Origin: Anderseniella sp963787895
Lineage (GTDB): Bacteria > Pseudomonadota > Alphaproteobacteria > Rhizobiales > Aestuariivirgaceae
Direction: 5' to 3'
NCBI GenBank assembly: GCA_963787895.1
Contig: CAWBEX010000008.1
Location: 124,001 to 188,000 of the forward strand
Length of the DNA stretch: 64,000 nucleotides
The notes beneath the pieces were generated by a model. It worked only from the letters and a program-made list of their open reading frames with translations. It ran no database searches and had not been told where the DNA came from. This document shows positions 53,546-63,454 of this stretch, one piece after another. A program made the position numbers and the translations under genes. The first letter of the stretch is position 1, and each line of letters begins with the position of its first letter.

Positions 53546-56131
53546 ATGAGCAGTGATCCGGCTACAAGACTTGCCAGAAAGATTACCCTCGCCAAGTCAG
53601 CGATCTGGTGGGAAAACCTGCTGTTGCGACTGTTTCCAGCAATGATGATCGCAGGGCTGGTATTGCTGGTGATTTTATCCGGCCTGCCGGTACTTGTGCC
53701 GGTCTGGTTGAAATTGTCCTGTCTGGGTGCTGCAGCAATTGCATTCATCTATTCGCTCAAGCGCCTGGGCACCCTGCAGTGGCCGAGCAATGACGCAGCG
53801 CTGGCCCGCATGGAAATCCGGTCAGGCAAACCGCACCGGCCAGCAACCAGCTGGACTGACACTCTTGCAGATGAAGCATCGGCCAGCCCCCGGCAAAAGG
53901 TCCTGTGGCAGGCGCACCGCGAACGAATGGCAAGACAGCTTGATGACCTGGCACCCGGACTGCCGCGCTCACCACTGCCGCGCATTGACCAGAACGCCCT
54001 TCGCAATGCATTGGCTGTCGCGCTGATTGCCGCCGGCATCCTGACTGCTGGCAGCTGGAAAGACCGGCTGCAGGTCGCAGTGTCGGCAACCGCCCCCGCG
54101 CCAGCAACCGCCATTGCCTTGGATGCCTGGCTCAATCCTCCAGCCTACACAGCAAAACCTCCGGTACTGCTGACCCGCCTGCTCTCAGACACTCAATCCG
54201 CGCCTGCCGTCATAACCGTCCCGTCTGGGTCAGAACTTGTGGCGCGTTTGAGTGGTGCCGAAGACCTCATCATAACTCTGATAGATCCATCCTCACCGCC
54301 GGACAGCCCTGTGATCTTGAAGGTTGTTGAACCTGAATTGACCAAACCCGGTGTTAACAAGGTCAAGGCGTCCTCTCGATCTCAGGAACTTCGCACCAGC
54401 CTTGAGCGGTCTGTCACTATATCCGTTTCTGGCAATGGTAGGGAGTTGGGGACATGGCCCGTCACGGTGGTGGCTGATCAGGTGCCTGTTATTACCATTC
54501 CCGAACCAATTCAGATTACCCCGTCAGGCGCTTTTTCATTGCCCTGGAAGGTTAGCGATGATTACGGCGTGACCTCTCTGGCCGGACGCATATCGCTGGA
54601 TAAGGACAAGCTGGATAGCGCGAACATCGAAACAGACAGCGAGTTCCTGACGACCGCTCCAGAGTTCACCGTGTCAATGCAGAAGGTAAATCCAAAGCAG
54701 GCGGAAGGACGCAGTTTTCAGGATTTCACGGCACATCCCTGGGCTGGCCTGCCAGTGAACATGGTGCTCGCAGGCACCGACCACGCCGCCCAGACCGGCA
54801 CAAGTGACGCCATATCGGTGACTTTACCGGAGCGCACATTTGCCAATCCTCTGGCCCAGGCACTGGTTGAGCAGCGCAAGAACCTGTTCTTCCAGCCGGA
54901 CAATCAACGCGACGTCGTTCGCGCCCTGTCGGCATTGCTTGTGTGGCCTGACGGCATCATTGAAAAGTCTGGCATCTATCTCGGCATACGCCATGCTGCA
55001 GCCCAGCTCTACCGGGCCGGGAACTTCAAGGACACGAGCGCCGTGGCAGACCTGTTGTGGGAAATTGCCCTGTCGATAGAAAGCGGCAATCTGCCGGATG
55101 CCCTGAAGAAGCTGCAGGCCATCAAAAAGGAACTCGAAAAGGCGCTGGCTGAGGGCGCCTCTGAAGAACGCATTTCAGAGCTTATGCAGCAGATGCGCGA
55201 GGCAATGGATGAATTCATGCAGGCAATGCGCCAGCAGATGCAGGAGAACCAGCGCAACAATCCACAAGCCCAGAACCAGCAACGCGACAGCCAGCAACAG
55301 GAAGTTCGCTCGCAGGATTTACAGCGGATGATGGACATGATCGAGAACCTCGCCAAATCCGGCGCGCGTGATGCTGCCCAGCAAATGCTGTCGGAACTTG
55401 AAAACATCCTGCAAAACCTGCAGCCAGGCCAACAGCAAGCCACTCCACAACGCTCATCACCGATGGCGCGGATGCTCGACCAATTGTCCGACATGATGCG
55501 CCGTCAACAGCAATTGATGGACGAAACCTTCCAGCTTCCACGCAACGGCCAGCAACAGGGCAATGAGAACCAGTCGCAGATGCAACCCGGCGAGGAAGGT
55601 CAGGAACCTGGTGGACGCGGCCAGTCCGAACAGGCTGAACCTGGCAACGGCCAGTTGTCGCGTCAGCAACGCGACCTTGCCCAAATGCTCGAGCGGCTCA
55701 TGGAGCAGATGCAACAACAAGGCTTGCAAGCTCCCGACGGCCTCGGACGCGCACAACAGGAAATGGGCGACGCCGCAGGTGAACTGGGACAAGGCCAGCG
55801 CGAAGAGGCATTGGGCAGCCAGGGCGAAGCCATGCGCGGCCTCCAGGACAGCGCACGCAACATGGCACAGCAATTGATGCAACAGGGAACCGGCAATGAA
55901 GGCAATGTCGGCCGGCACGGGGAAGGCCGGGGCGAACAACGAGACCCGCTGGGTCGACCGCTGCCCTCGCAAGGTGAGCAATATGGCGAACGCGAAAACA
56001 TGGTTCCAAAGGAAGCCGATGTTGAACGTGCCCGCCGCATTCTCGATGCATTGCGCTCAAGAGCCAATGAGCCTGCCCGGCCAAAGCTCGAACTCGACTA
56101 TATCGACCGCTTGCTGAAGGGCTTGTACTAG
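53546..56131 (+). CDS. Large DUF4175/TIGR02302 membrane protein with Gln-rich region
   Basis: This 861-residue protein is typical of the DUF4175 (TIGR02302) family found after lysA in Rhizobiales. Two transmembrane segments lie near the N-terminus (residues about 30-70) and another about residue 155. A beta-rich extracytoplasmic region spans about 180-430. A long Gln/Met/Asn-rich, helical region (about 540-800, for example MRQQMQENQRNNPQAQNQQR) comes next, then an Arg-rich C-terminus (ERARRILDALRSRANEP). The function is unknown; a cell-envelope role is inferred from topology only. Confidence 0.88.
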   Translation: MSSDPATRLARKITLAKSAIWWENLLLRLFPAMMIAGLVLLVILSGLPVLVPVWLKLSCLGAAAIAFIYSLKRLGTLQWPSNDAALARMEIRSGKPHRPATSWTDTLADEASASPRQKVLWQAHRERMARQLDDLAPGLPRSPLPRIDQNALRNALAVALIAAGILTAGSWKDRLQVAVSATAPAPATAIALDAWLNPPAYTAKPPVLLTRLLSDTQSAPAVITVPSGSELVARLSGAEDLIITLIDPSSPPDSPVILKVVEPELTKPGVNKVKASSRSQELRTSLERSVTISVSGNGRELGTWPVTVVADQVPVITIPEPIQITPSGAFSLPWKVSDDYGVTSLAGRISLDKDKLDSANIETDSEFLTTAPEFTVSMQKVNPKQAEGRSFQDFTAHPWAGLPVNMVLAGTDHAAQTGTSDAISVTLPERTFANPLAQALVEQRKNLFFQPDNQRDVVRALSALLVWPDGIIEKSGIYLGIRHAAAQLYRAGNFKDTSAVADLLWEIALSIESGNLPDALKKLQAIKKELEKALAEGASEERISELMQQMREAMDEFMQAMRQQMQENQRNNPQAQNQQRDSQQQEVRSQDLQRMMDMIENLAKSGARDAAQQMLSELENILQNLQPGQQQATPQRSSPMARMLDQLSDMMRRQQQLMDETFQLPRNGQQQGNENQSQMQPGEEGQEPGGRGQSEQAEPGNGQLSRQQRDLAQMLERLMEQMQQQGLQAPDGLGRAQQEMGDAAGELGQGQREEALGSQGEAMRGLQDSARNMAQQLMQQGTGNEGNVGRHGEGRGEQRDPLGRPLPSQGEQYGERENMVPKEADVERARRILDALRSRANEPARPKLELDYIDRLLKGLY

Positions 56132-56442
56132 GCAGCGGCACAACATGCTGTAGCTTCTGCGCGTCAACAATATTTGGTTGCGTGTCCGCGGACATGCGGC
56201 CCTTGACCGGTGCTTTATTGCAATGTGCAGAAATGCACATATTCACGACAATCCAGAACCTAGTGTCGAAACCATCAGAAACGCCGGTGCCCTCCTCCCT
56301 GCACTTCCGGTGTTTCGAAATACCTCTCCCGGTTTCCCCTGGCCGGTCAGAGATAAAGAGCTGGCGAGTTACCCCTCGCTTGCCGGCTCCAAAACGGAGA
56401 AGGGCAGCCTTTCCCCCCGAGATGGCTGCCCTTTTCTTATTG
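56132..56442. other. Convergent gap DUF4175 / hpt
   Basis: These 311 bases have no gene. They contain a 7-bp hairpin with a GAAA tetraloop (ATGTGCA/TGCACAT, 56223-56240) and the bidirectional terminator described separately. Confidence 0.5.
56399..56437. terminator. Bidirectional intrinsic terminator between DUF4175 gene and hpt
   Basis: A 9-bp stem AGGGCAGCC/GGCTGCCCT (56401-56409 and 56424-56432) is followed by TTTTCTT on the plus strand. On the minus strand it follows the hpt stop by about 10 bases and is trailed by TTCTCCGTTTT. It can serve both convergent genes. Confidence 0.85.
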
Positions 56443-56991
56443 TCAGCCCTCGATCTTGCCCGTCACGTGACCCACAAATGGCAGTTCACGAAATGCGTGG
56501 CCCATATCCATTCCGTAACCCACCACAAACCTGTCAGGACAATCAAAACCCTTGAAATCAGCGTCAAGCTCGGCCGCCCTGTGGCCCGGCTTGTCCAGCA
56601 GAACCGCCGTCAAGACACGTCGCGCGCCGCGCGCGGCCAAAAGGTCCTTCGCATATGCCAGGGTCCGCCCAGACTCCAGAATGTCATCAATCAACAGAAC
56701 ATCGCGGCCACGCACGTCTGTTTCGATATCGCGCATAACCTCCACTCGCCCGGACGATGATGTTCCTGCGCGGTAACTGGCCAGCATCATGAAGTCAACT
56801 TCAGGCGACAATCTTGCAACATGCATGGCGCGCAACAAGTCGGCGGCGAACACAAAACTGCCTTTCAGCACAGGGACTACGAGCAATCGCTCAGGCTTGC
56901 GCGCGGCAATGGCAGTGGCAATTTCCCGCACGCGCGCAGCTATCTCTGGTTCGGAAAACAGAACTTCAATGTTGTGACCATCAATTTGCAT
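56443..56991 (-). CDS. hpt: Hypoxanthine phosphoribosyltransferase
   Basis: This 182-residue purine-salvage enzyme has the PRPP-binding motif VLLIDDILESGRTLAYA, an N-terminal LLVVPVLKGSFVFAADLLRAM and a C-terminal FVVGYGMDMGHAFRELPFVG. It converts hypoxanthine or guanine with PRPP to the nucleotide. A terminator stands just past the stop. The zinc-ribbon protein gene lies 35 bases upstream on the same strand. Confidence 0.95.
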   Translation of the reverse strand: MQIDGHNIEVLFSEPEIAARVREIATAIAARKPERLLVVPVLKGSFVFAADLLRAMHVARLSPEVDFMMLASYRAGTSSSGRVEVMRDIETDVRGRDVLLIDDILESGRTLAYAKDLLAARGARRVLTAVLLDKPGHRAAELDADFKGFDCPDRFVVGYGMDMGHAFRELPFVGHVTGKIEG

Positions 56992-57026
56992 GAACGCCGC
57001 CCCGGTTTATTGAACCGGCTGAGAGT

Positions 57027-57740
57027 TCAACCGATTTCACCCGGTCTGGCAAAGCGAATTTCCACACTCTCCACACCCTCCGGTGGCGCTGCCAACCGGG
57101 TGATGAAAGGTGAAACCACACCGGCGCCAATTGGCTCCTTGCCGACACTGTTGAGCGTCCACGCATGCAACTGCGTACCTTCGCCATCCATCAGAATGAA
57201 CCGCAATGGAGGCACCCGCCGGTCTTGATCAGTGATATTTGCAATGTTGCCACGCACCGCCAGTACAGCTTGCCCGTTGACCAGCATGTAGGCCGGTTGC
57301 ACAGACGATATGTTGAGACCGTAAATGTTGACCGGCTTTCCGGCCATTTCATACAGCTTGGCAGCTGCAGGCGCGGCCTGAACAATGCGCTCCGGCATGG
57401 CAACAACCGCACCAAGAACCAGGCATATGCCGGCAGCCAGCCCGCTCCAGCCGCGCATCTGCGCACTGCGATGCGCCCGAGCAGCCTTCATCTTCTGCTC
57501 GGCCAGCCTTGCGGCACGAGCGATCTTGCGGGCTTCAGCAATTACCAGGGCTTCCGAGTCGTCGCTTGTCGCATTGTCTGCCCTCACCGCTTGAATGACG
57601 GGCAAGTCGCTGACATCTTCGGCATGACTTTCAATCCATCCGTGGCCACAAGATCCGCACCGCATGACGGTTGCGTCCGAACCTGCTCCATAAGGCAGGT
57701 CATACTTGGTTGCGCATGAAGGACATGAGACTATCATCAA
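57027..57740 (-). CDS. MJ0042-type zinc-ribbon membrane protein
   Basis: This 237-residue protein begins MIVSCPSCATKYDLPYGAGSD and continues to MRCGSCGHGW, an MJ0042 zinc ribbon (CPSC...CGSC). A charged linker and one transmembrane helix (SGLAAGICLVLGAVVAMP) follow. The C-terminal domain of about 110 residues (VQPAYMLVNGQAVLAVRGNI) is probably extracytoplasmic and resembles the DUF3426 pattern. Two adjacent ATGs (57740, 57737) are possible starts. It is divergent from ftsE. Confidence 0.85.
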   Translation of the reverse strand: MMIVSCPSCATKYDLPYGAGSDATVMRCGSCGHGWIESHAEDVSDLPVIQAVRADNATSDDSEALVIAEARKIARAARLAEQKMKAARAHRSAQMRGWSGLAAGICLVLGAVVAMPERIVQAAPAAAKLYEMAGKPVNIYGLNISSVQPAYMLVNGQAVLAVRGNIANITDQDRRVPPLRFILMDGEGTQLHAWTLNSVGKEPIGAGVVSPFITRLAAPPEGVESVEIRFARPGEIG

Positions 57741-57907
57741 CTTAATCCGACTCCGTGATTCGGCACATACTGGTCACTGGGCTCTGTTCGACCGCAGGTT
57801 TGGCGGGACCGACAGCACCTTGCGTTTGTTATGCAACATTAAAGCGGTAATACGGTTAATTCGGCGTAAATGCCGGTAGAACGTGCAACCTTGAACTGGA
57901 AAGATCC

Positions 57908-58570
57908 TTGTCCATCGTCCGCCTGGAAAATGTCGGCTTGCGCTATGGCAGCGGCCCGGAAGTTCTGAAAGACCTGAACCTCACACTCGAAACCGGTTCA
58001 TTCAGCTTTCTCACTGGTGCATCCGGCGCAGGCAAAACCTCTCTCATGCGGATGCTGCTACTGGCACTGAAACCAACACGCGGCATGGTGACCATGTTCG
58101 GTGAAAACACCAGCGCACTGCAACGCAACAAGGTGCCCGACCTGCGCCGCCGTATCGGCGTAGTGTTCCAGGAATTCCGCCTGCTCGATCACCTCACCAC
58201 GTTCGAGAACGTGGCGCTGCCTTTGCGGATCCGCGGCGGCAAACCATCAGGCTACGAGGATAACGTGATGGAATTGCTGAGTTGGGTTGGTCTGGAGGCA
58301 CATGCCAATGCCTATCCCCCGGTCTTGTCCGGTGGCGAGAAACAACGCGCCGCCATAGCCAGGGCAGTAATCTCCAGCCCCGAACTGTTGCTGGCAGACG
58401 AACCGACCGGCAATGTTGACCCGGAACTGGCTCTCAGGTTGATGAAACTGTTCAAGCAACTCAACAGGTTTGGCACGACCGTTCTGATCGCCACCCACGA
58501 CACACACCTGTTTGAGACGATAGACGCACCCATTCTCAGACTGGAGAACGGGGGTGCGAAATGGCTATAG
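57908..58570 (+). CDS. ftsE: Cell division ATP-binding protein FtsE
   Basis: This 220-residue ABC ATPase works with FtsX to regulate septal peptidoglycan hydrolases. Walker A is GASGAGKTSL, signature LSGGEKQRAAIARAV, Walker B LLLADEPTGNVD. No ATG fits the N-terminus; TTG 57908 with GGAAAGA upstream is the likely start. It overlaps ftsX by 10 bases. Confidence 0.95.
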   Translation: MSIVRLENVGLRYGSGPEVLKDLNLTLETGSFSFLTGASGAGKTSLMRMLLLALKPTRGMVTMFGENTSALQRNKVPDLRRRIGVVFQEFRLLDHLTTFENVALPLRIRGGKPSGYEDNVMELLSWVGLEAHANAYPPVLSGGEKQRAAIARAVISSPELLLADEPTGNVDPELALRLMKLFKQLNRFGTTVLIATHDTHLFETIDAPILRLENGGAKWL

Positions 58571-59517
58571 CACCTGGCACCAAAGGCCGTACCAAAGAGG
58601 TAGAACGCGAAGCAGCCGCCAGTTCCCCCCTGCGGCGAACGGCATCCAAGGTCATACCCGAGGCGACAGCTCCCCACATGACGTTGATGACCGCAATGGC
58701 TGCGATGTGCTACCTCGCCGTTCTTGCCATTGGGGCCTTGCTGATGACCTTCAATGCAGTAGGCGACTGGACCTCAGGCGTGGCCAGCGAAGTAACAGTT
58801 CAGATTGCTGCACATGATGGCGTCGATGTTGACGGTGACCTGGCAAAAGTTGCCGAGATTCTGCGGCAAACCAAGGGGATTGCAGGCATAGGTGTCGTTA
58901 GTAGAGAAGAGGCCAAGGCACTTCTGGAACCATGGCTTGGAAATGCCGGAGTTTTGGACGAACTGCCGATCCCACGATTGGTAACAGTGACGATCGACAA
59001 GGCGTCCCCGCCGGACTTCGAGCTGTTGCGGGCTGAGCTCGCTACCAAGGTACCCTCGGCTACGCTTGACACTCACCGGCGCTGGCAATCCGAACTGCTA
59101 AACATGGCCGACTCTCTGACCTGGCTTGCAGTAGCCGTGCTCAGCCTCATTGCTGCGGCTGCCATCCTTCTTGTCATTTACGCCACACGGGCCGCCATGG
59201 AAGCCAATCGGGACATCATCGAGGTGTTGTACCTTGCCGGCGCCAGGGACAGCTTCATTTCCAAGGAGGTGCTTTGGCGTTTCTTCCTGACCGGACTCAA
59301 GGCCGGGTTGATTGGTTCGTTTCTCGGCTTTGCCACTTTTGTATTCCTCGGTCTGGGTAGCGGCAGACTGGCTGGACCGGTCAAGCAGTTTCTCTATAAC
59401 CCGACAGAAGTTGGCGGCAATTACCTCGCGTTTTTGGCAGTCCCGGTTGTAGCAACGGCAATATCACTGATCACAGCGCGAATTTCCATCACACGCGTAC
59501 TTAAGGCCATGTTCTGA
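58561..59517 (+). CDS. ftsX: Cell division protein FtsX
   Basis: This 318-residue membrane partner of FtsE has a cytoplasmic N-terminal ~45 residues, a first transmembrane helix (MAAMCYLAVLAIGALLMTF), a periplasmic domain and three C-terminal helices. AMEANRDIIEVLYLAGARDSF is the conserved FtsX coupling segment. ATG 58561 overlaps the end of ftsE. Confidence 0.93.
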   Translation: MAIAPGTKGRTKEVEREAAASSPLRRTASKVIPEATAPHMTLMTAMAAMCYLAVLAIGALLMTFNAVGDWTSGVASEVTVQIAAHDGVDVDGDLAKVAEILRQTKGIAGIGVVSREEAKALLEPWLGNAGVLDELPIPRLVTVTIDKASPPDFELLRAELATKVPSATLDTHRRWQSELLNMADSLTWLAVAVLSLIAAAAILLVIYATRAAMEANRDIIEVLYLAGARDSFISKEVLWRFFLTGLKAGLIGSFLGFATFVFLGLGSGRLAGPVKQFLYNPTEVGGNYLAFLAVPVVATAISLITARISITRVLKAMF

Positions 59518-59622
59518 AACGGTTACATCGCCACACCCCGGTTTCTAGGTGCTTGCCGCGCAGTGCCGGTTCGGTGCAAGGTCCACCCTGGACAGGCAGT
59601 ATTGACGGTGCGCCGTGAAACG

Positions 59623-60261
59623 ATGATCGAGCAGACTGACAACACAACCCACTCAGCAGGTCAGCCAGAAAAGGGGCAGAACCATGCTGCTACCTTGTGG
59701 CTGTGCATGTGGATAATGCTGTGCGCCCTGCTGGTTGCGGCTGCCGGTTTTGCCTCCTTTACCGAAAAATCAAGAAAGCTCACCCAACCCCTGAAAGTCC
59801 AGGCTGACGGCATTGTGGTGCTCACCGGCGGACCGGAGAGGATATCCGCAGCAATTGACCTTCTGGAGAAGAAGGCAGCGCAAAGACTACTGATAACCGG
59901 TGTGCACCCGGACACTACTGCAGCGCATCTTCGCCGTATTTTCAAAGCCGACGCAGACTTGTTCAAGTGCTGTGTGGACCTGGACAAGCGAGCGCCCGAC
60001 ACTGAAGGCAACGCCAAAGAGGCAGCCGAATGGGCTGGCAGGCACAAATTCACCAGCCTTGTCGTTGTGACCAGCGATTATCATATTCTTCGCTCAATGA
60101 TCGAGTTCTCACGGGCAATGCCACACGTAAAGCTTGTTCCCTACCCGGTTTCAGGCCGGGACAGCGGAGAGCCAACCCGCTCAACCGCCACCTTCCGATT
60201 GTGGCTCAACGAGTACATCAAATTTCTGCTCGCCATTGTGCGGGTCAATACGGCAGATTAG
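59623..60261 (+). CDS. YdcF/SanA family (DUF218) membrane protein
   Basis: This is 212 residues from ATG 59623; GTG 59608 and GTG 59563 are in-frame alternatives and none has a strong Shine-Dalgarno. One N-terminal transmembrane helix (LWLCMWIMLCALLVAAAGF) precedes a DUF218 domain with DGIVVLTGGPERISAAIDLL, EGNAKEAAEWAG and VVTSDYHILRSMIEF. YdcF proteins are linked to envelope metabolism with unknown chemistry. The ftsE-ftsX-ydcF-plsC order is usual in Rhizobiales. Confidence 0.86.
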   Translation: MIEQTDNTTHSAGQPEKGQNHAATLWLCMWIMLCALLVAAAGFASFTEKSRKLTQPLKVQADGIVVLTGGPERISAAIDLLEKKAAQRLLITGVHPDTTAAHLRRIFKADADLFKCCVDLDKRAPDTEGNAKEAAEWAGRHKFTSLVVVTSDYHILRSMIEFSRAMPHVKLVPYPVSGRDSGEPTRSTATFRLWLNEYIKFLLAIVRVNTAD

Positions 60262-60285
60262 GCATATGGGTTTGGGACAAGACAA

Positions 60286-61005
60286 ATGCTGATGCTGCGG
60301 TCTGTGACATTCAACATCGTCTTTTACCTCAACCTGATCCTGTTCCTGGCATTGGGTTTCTGGTTCCTTTTCACCCCACGCTCTTGGTCAATGGCTGCAT
60401 TGAAAACATGGGCAAGGACTTCCCTGTGGCTGTTGAGGATCATCGTTGGAACCCGCATGGAGGTGCGCGGGCGTGAACACATTCCTGCAGGCGGAGGGCT
60501 GCTGGCTGGCAAGCATCAGTCGTTGTGGGATATCTTCGCCTTGCTGCCGCTGATGGCTGATCCAGCGCTCGTTCTCAAGCGCGAGCTCACCTATATCCCG
60601 CTATTTGGCTGGTTCTGTCTGAAGTTCAAGATGATTGCCGTCGACCGTACGGCCGGAGCCAGCGCCTTGAAAAGGATGGTTTCCGATGCCCGCGACGCCA
60701 TCGAGCAACACCGCCAGGTCGTTATTTTTCCTGAAGGTACCCGCGCCGCAACTGATGCGGCGCCAGACTACAAGTCCGGCACTGCGGCGCTTTACATGCA
60801 ACTTGGCAGTGCGTGCACACCATTTGCTCTCAATTCCGGTCTTTTCTGGCCGCGCCGCCAGTTCGTTCGCAGGCCCGGCACCATCGTTATCGAGTTTCTG
60901 CCACCCATCCCGGCAGGTTTGACGAGGCGGGAGTTCTCGGTAAGCCTTCAGGACACGATCGAAGCAGCAACGAAGCGGCTGGTCGCTGAAGGAAGGCAAA
61001 GCTAA
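60286..61005 (+). CDS. plsC: 1-acyl-sn-glycerol-3-phosphate acyltransferase
   Basis: This 239-residue acyltransferase has an N-terminal membrane segment (IVFYLNLILFLALGFWFLF). The catalytic HX4D motif is GKHQSLWDIFAL, and VVIFPEGTR is the glycerol-phosphate binding block. It makes phosphatidic acid from lysophosphatidic acid. Two ATGs (60286, 60292) are possible starts. It lies 24 bases after the ydcF gene and 38 bases before nrdJ. Confidence 0.92.
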   Translation: MLMLRSVTFNIVFYLNLILFLALGFWFLFTPRSWSMAALKTWARTSLWLLRIIVGTRMEVRGREHIPAGGGLLAGKHQSLWDIFALLPLMADPALVLKRELTYIPLFGWFCLKFKMIAVDRTAGASALKRMVSDARDAIEQHRQVVIFPEGTRAATDAAPDYKSGTAALYMQLGSACTPFALNSGLFWPRRQFVRRPGTIVIEFLPPIPAGLTRREFSVSLQDTIEAATKRLVAEGRQS

Positions 61006-61043
61006 CCGTTTTCAAGGCGGAACAAAGATGGTACAATTTTCCA

Positions 61044-63380
61044 ATGAACCATACCGCACTTGATCCCATAGCCCACGAAATCTGGGACATGAAATATCGC
61101 TTCAAGTCTGCCGACGGCAAAGCCATCGACAGAACGGTTGACGATACGTGGACGCGTGTTGCGAAGGCGCTTGCAGCTCAAGAACCCAAGAGGCACAGGG
61201 CGCACTGGCAAACGGCGTTCCACGAAGCCATGTCTGGTTACAGGTTTCTGCCGGCTGGCCGTATCATCGCCGGCGCCGGCACAGCCCGTTCGGTCACCTT
61301 GTTCAACTGCTTTGTCATGGGCACAATCGACGACGACATGTCAGCCATCTTTGACGGGCTGCGCGAAGCCGCGCTCACCATGCAGCAAGGTGGCGGCATC
61401 GGCCACGATTTCTCGACACTTCGCCCAAGGGGGGCACCAGTAAAGGGTGTTGGTGCAGATGCCTCTGGTCCGTTGAGCTTCATGGACGTTTGGGACGCCA
61501 TGTGCCGCACCATCATGTCCGCAGGTTCGCGCCGCGGAGCAATGATGGCCACCATGCGCTGCGATCACCCCGACATAGAAGAATTCATAACCGCAAAGCA
61601 CGATGCCCGTCGCCTGCGCATGTTCAACCTGTCAGTACTGGTGAGCGACAGGTTCATGACCGCCGTGAAGGCCGATGATGATTGGCCACTGGTGTTTGAC
61701 AACGTGACTTTCAAGACGCTGCGCGCGCGCGAATTGTGGAACACCATCATGCGCGCCACCTACGACTATGCTGAACCTGGTGTCATTTTTATCGACCGCA
61801 TAAATGCACGCAACAATCTCGGTTATTGCGAGACCATTCATGCGACCAATCCATGCGGGGAGCAGCCCCTGCCACCCTATGGCGCATGTCTGCTCGGCTC
61901 CATCAATCTTGCAATGTTTGTCACCAGGGCGTTCGAGGACAACGCTGTCCTTGACGAGCAGGAACTGACCCGCATCACCACCATTGCCGTACGCATGCTC
62001 GACAATGTGGTGGACGTGTCGAACTATCCTCTCGAGGCGCAAGCGAACGAGGCTCGTGCCAAGCGCCGCATCGGTCTTGGTGTGACCGGCCTTGCCAATG
62101 CCCTTGCCATGTGCGGTCTGCGCTATGGCTCTGAAGCAGCTGCCGCCAGGGCCAAGCAGTGGATGCACACCATTGAGCGTGCTGCATATCTTGCAAGCAC
62201 ACAAATCGCGGCAGAAAAGGGTGCGTTCCCGCTGTTCGACCAACAGGCCTACCTGAACTCCGGGCACGTCCGGGACCTCGATGATGATGTGCGCAAGGCC
62301 ATTGCCAGCCACGGCATACGAAATTCCCTGCTTACATCCATTGCGCCAACCGGCACCATCTCGTTGTTCGCAGGCAACGTGTCGTCCGGCGTCGAGCCGG
62401 TGTTTTCGCTGAAGTACAATCGCAAGGTATTGCAGCCGGACGGCTCACACAGCATCGAACAGGTAGAGGACTATGCGTTTCGCGCCTTCCGTGAAATCAA
62501 GGGCGAGGCTGCTGCTTTGCCTGATTGCTTTGTGACCACGGCTGATCTTACCCCGCACGAACACCTTGTCATGCAGGCAGCTCTTCAAGCCCATGTAGAC
62601 AGTTCCATCTCAAAGACAGTGAACTGCCCGAAAGATATTTCCTTTGAGGAGTTCAGCCGCGTCTATCTTGACGCCTTTGAAATGGGGTTGAAGGGGTGCA
62701 CCACCTATCGTCCGAATGATGTCACCGGATCTGTCCTGTCAGAAGAACCAGCGCAACCCATGAACGGAACCCAGGATGCGCTGCCGCTGGAGGCACCTTC
62801 GCCGCCGGTCGCATCGCGTACCGGGGAGGACGGCATCTACTACATGCACCAACCGCTCGGCCGCGACCCGGTGCTGCCCGGCTTTACCTACAAACTCAAA
62901 TGGGGAGACAGCGACCACGCCATCTACATCACGCTGAATGACATTGTCGAGCATGGCCGCCGTCGCCCATTCGAGATTTTCATCAACTCCAAGAACATGG
63001 AACACTACGCCTGGACGGTGGCCCTCACACGCATGATTTCCGCCGTGTTCCGCCGCGGAGGCGACGTAACCTTTGTGGTAGAGGAGCTGAAGGCCGTGTT
63101 TGATCCACGCGGCGGCCACTGGATGGAAGGGCGGTATGTGCCATCTCTTCTGGCAGCTATCGGTGGCGTCATAGAAAAGCACATGCTGGCAACCGGCTTC
63201 CTGAAGTCCACCGAATCTCTGGCCGGCATTGACCCGGCATCGCTCAATGCGCGCCGCTTGGCCGTCGGCGGCGATCCCCGCCCTGGCGGGTCATCGTGCC
63301 CCAAATGTGGCGAACTTGCCCTCACCTTTCAGGAAGGCTGTGCAACCTGTCTGTCCTGCGGTTACTCGAAATGCAGCTGA
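61044..63380 (+). CDS. nrdJ: Adenosylcobalamin-dependent (class II) ribonucleotide reductase
   Basis: This 778-residue enzyme reduces ribonucleotides to deoxyribonucleotides using a 5'-deoxyadenosyl radical. LFNCFVMG holds one redox Cys. NATNPCGEQPLPPYGACLLGS-type sequence, with NPCGE near residue 270, carries the thiyl-radical site and its Glu. ISKTVNCPKDISFEEF and MGLKGCTTYRP are typical of the TIGR02504 group. The C-terminus is a zinc ribbon (CPKCGELALTF then CATCLSCGYSKCS). The longer ~1200-residue NrdJ form is common in related genera, so this is the shorter subtype. Confidence 0.95.
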   Translation: MNHTALDPIAHEIWDMKYRFKSADGKAIDRTVDDTWTRVAKALAAQEPKRHRAHWQTAFHEAMSGYRFLPAGRIIAGAGTARSVTLFNCFVMGTIDDDMSAIFDGLREAALTMQQGGGIGHDFSTLRPRGAPVKGVGADASGPLSFMDVWDAMCRTIMSAGSRRGAMMATMRCDHPDIEEFITAKHDARRLRMFNLSVLVSDRFMTAVKADDDWPLVFDNVTFKTLRARELWNTIMRATYDYAEPGVIFIDRINARNNLGYCETIHATNPCGEQPLPPYGACLLGSINLAMFVTRAFEDNAVLDEQELTRITTIAVRMLDNVVDVSNYPLEAQANEARAKRRIGLGVTGLANALAMCGLRYGSEAAAARAKQWMHTIERAAYLASTQIAAEKGAFPLFDQQAYLNSGHVRDLDDDVRKAIASHGIRNSLLTSIAPTGTISLFAGNVSSGVEPVFSLKYNRKVLQPDGSHSIEQVEDYAFRAFREIKGEAAALPDCFVTTADLTPHEHLVMQAALQAHVDSSISKTVNCPKDISFEEFSRVYLDAFEMGLKGCTTYRPNDVTGSVLSEEPAQPMNGTQDALPLEAPSPPVASRTGEDGIYYMHQPLGRDPVLPGFTYKLKWGDSDHAIYITLNDIVEHGRRRPFEIFINSKNMEHYAWTVALTRMISAVFRRGGDVTFVVEELKAVFDPRGGHWMEGRYVPSLLAAIGGVIEKHMLATGFLKSTESLAGIDPASLNARRLAVGGDPRPGGSSCPKCGELALTFQEGCATCLSCGYSKCS

Positions 63381-63454
63381 TGTTCTTTTTTTGTTCTTGA
63401 CATTTCAGGGCATTTGTTCCAATTTTGTTCTCACTGCTTGAGGAGAATGAAATC

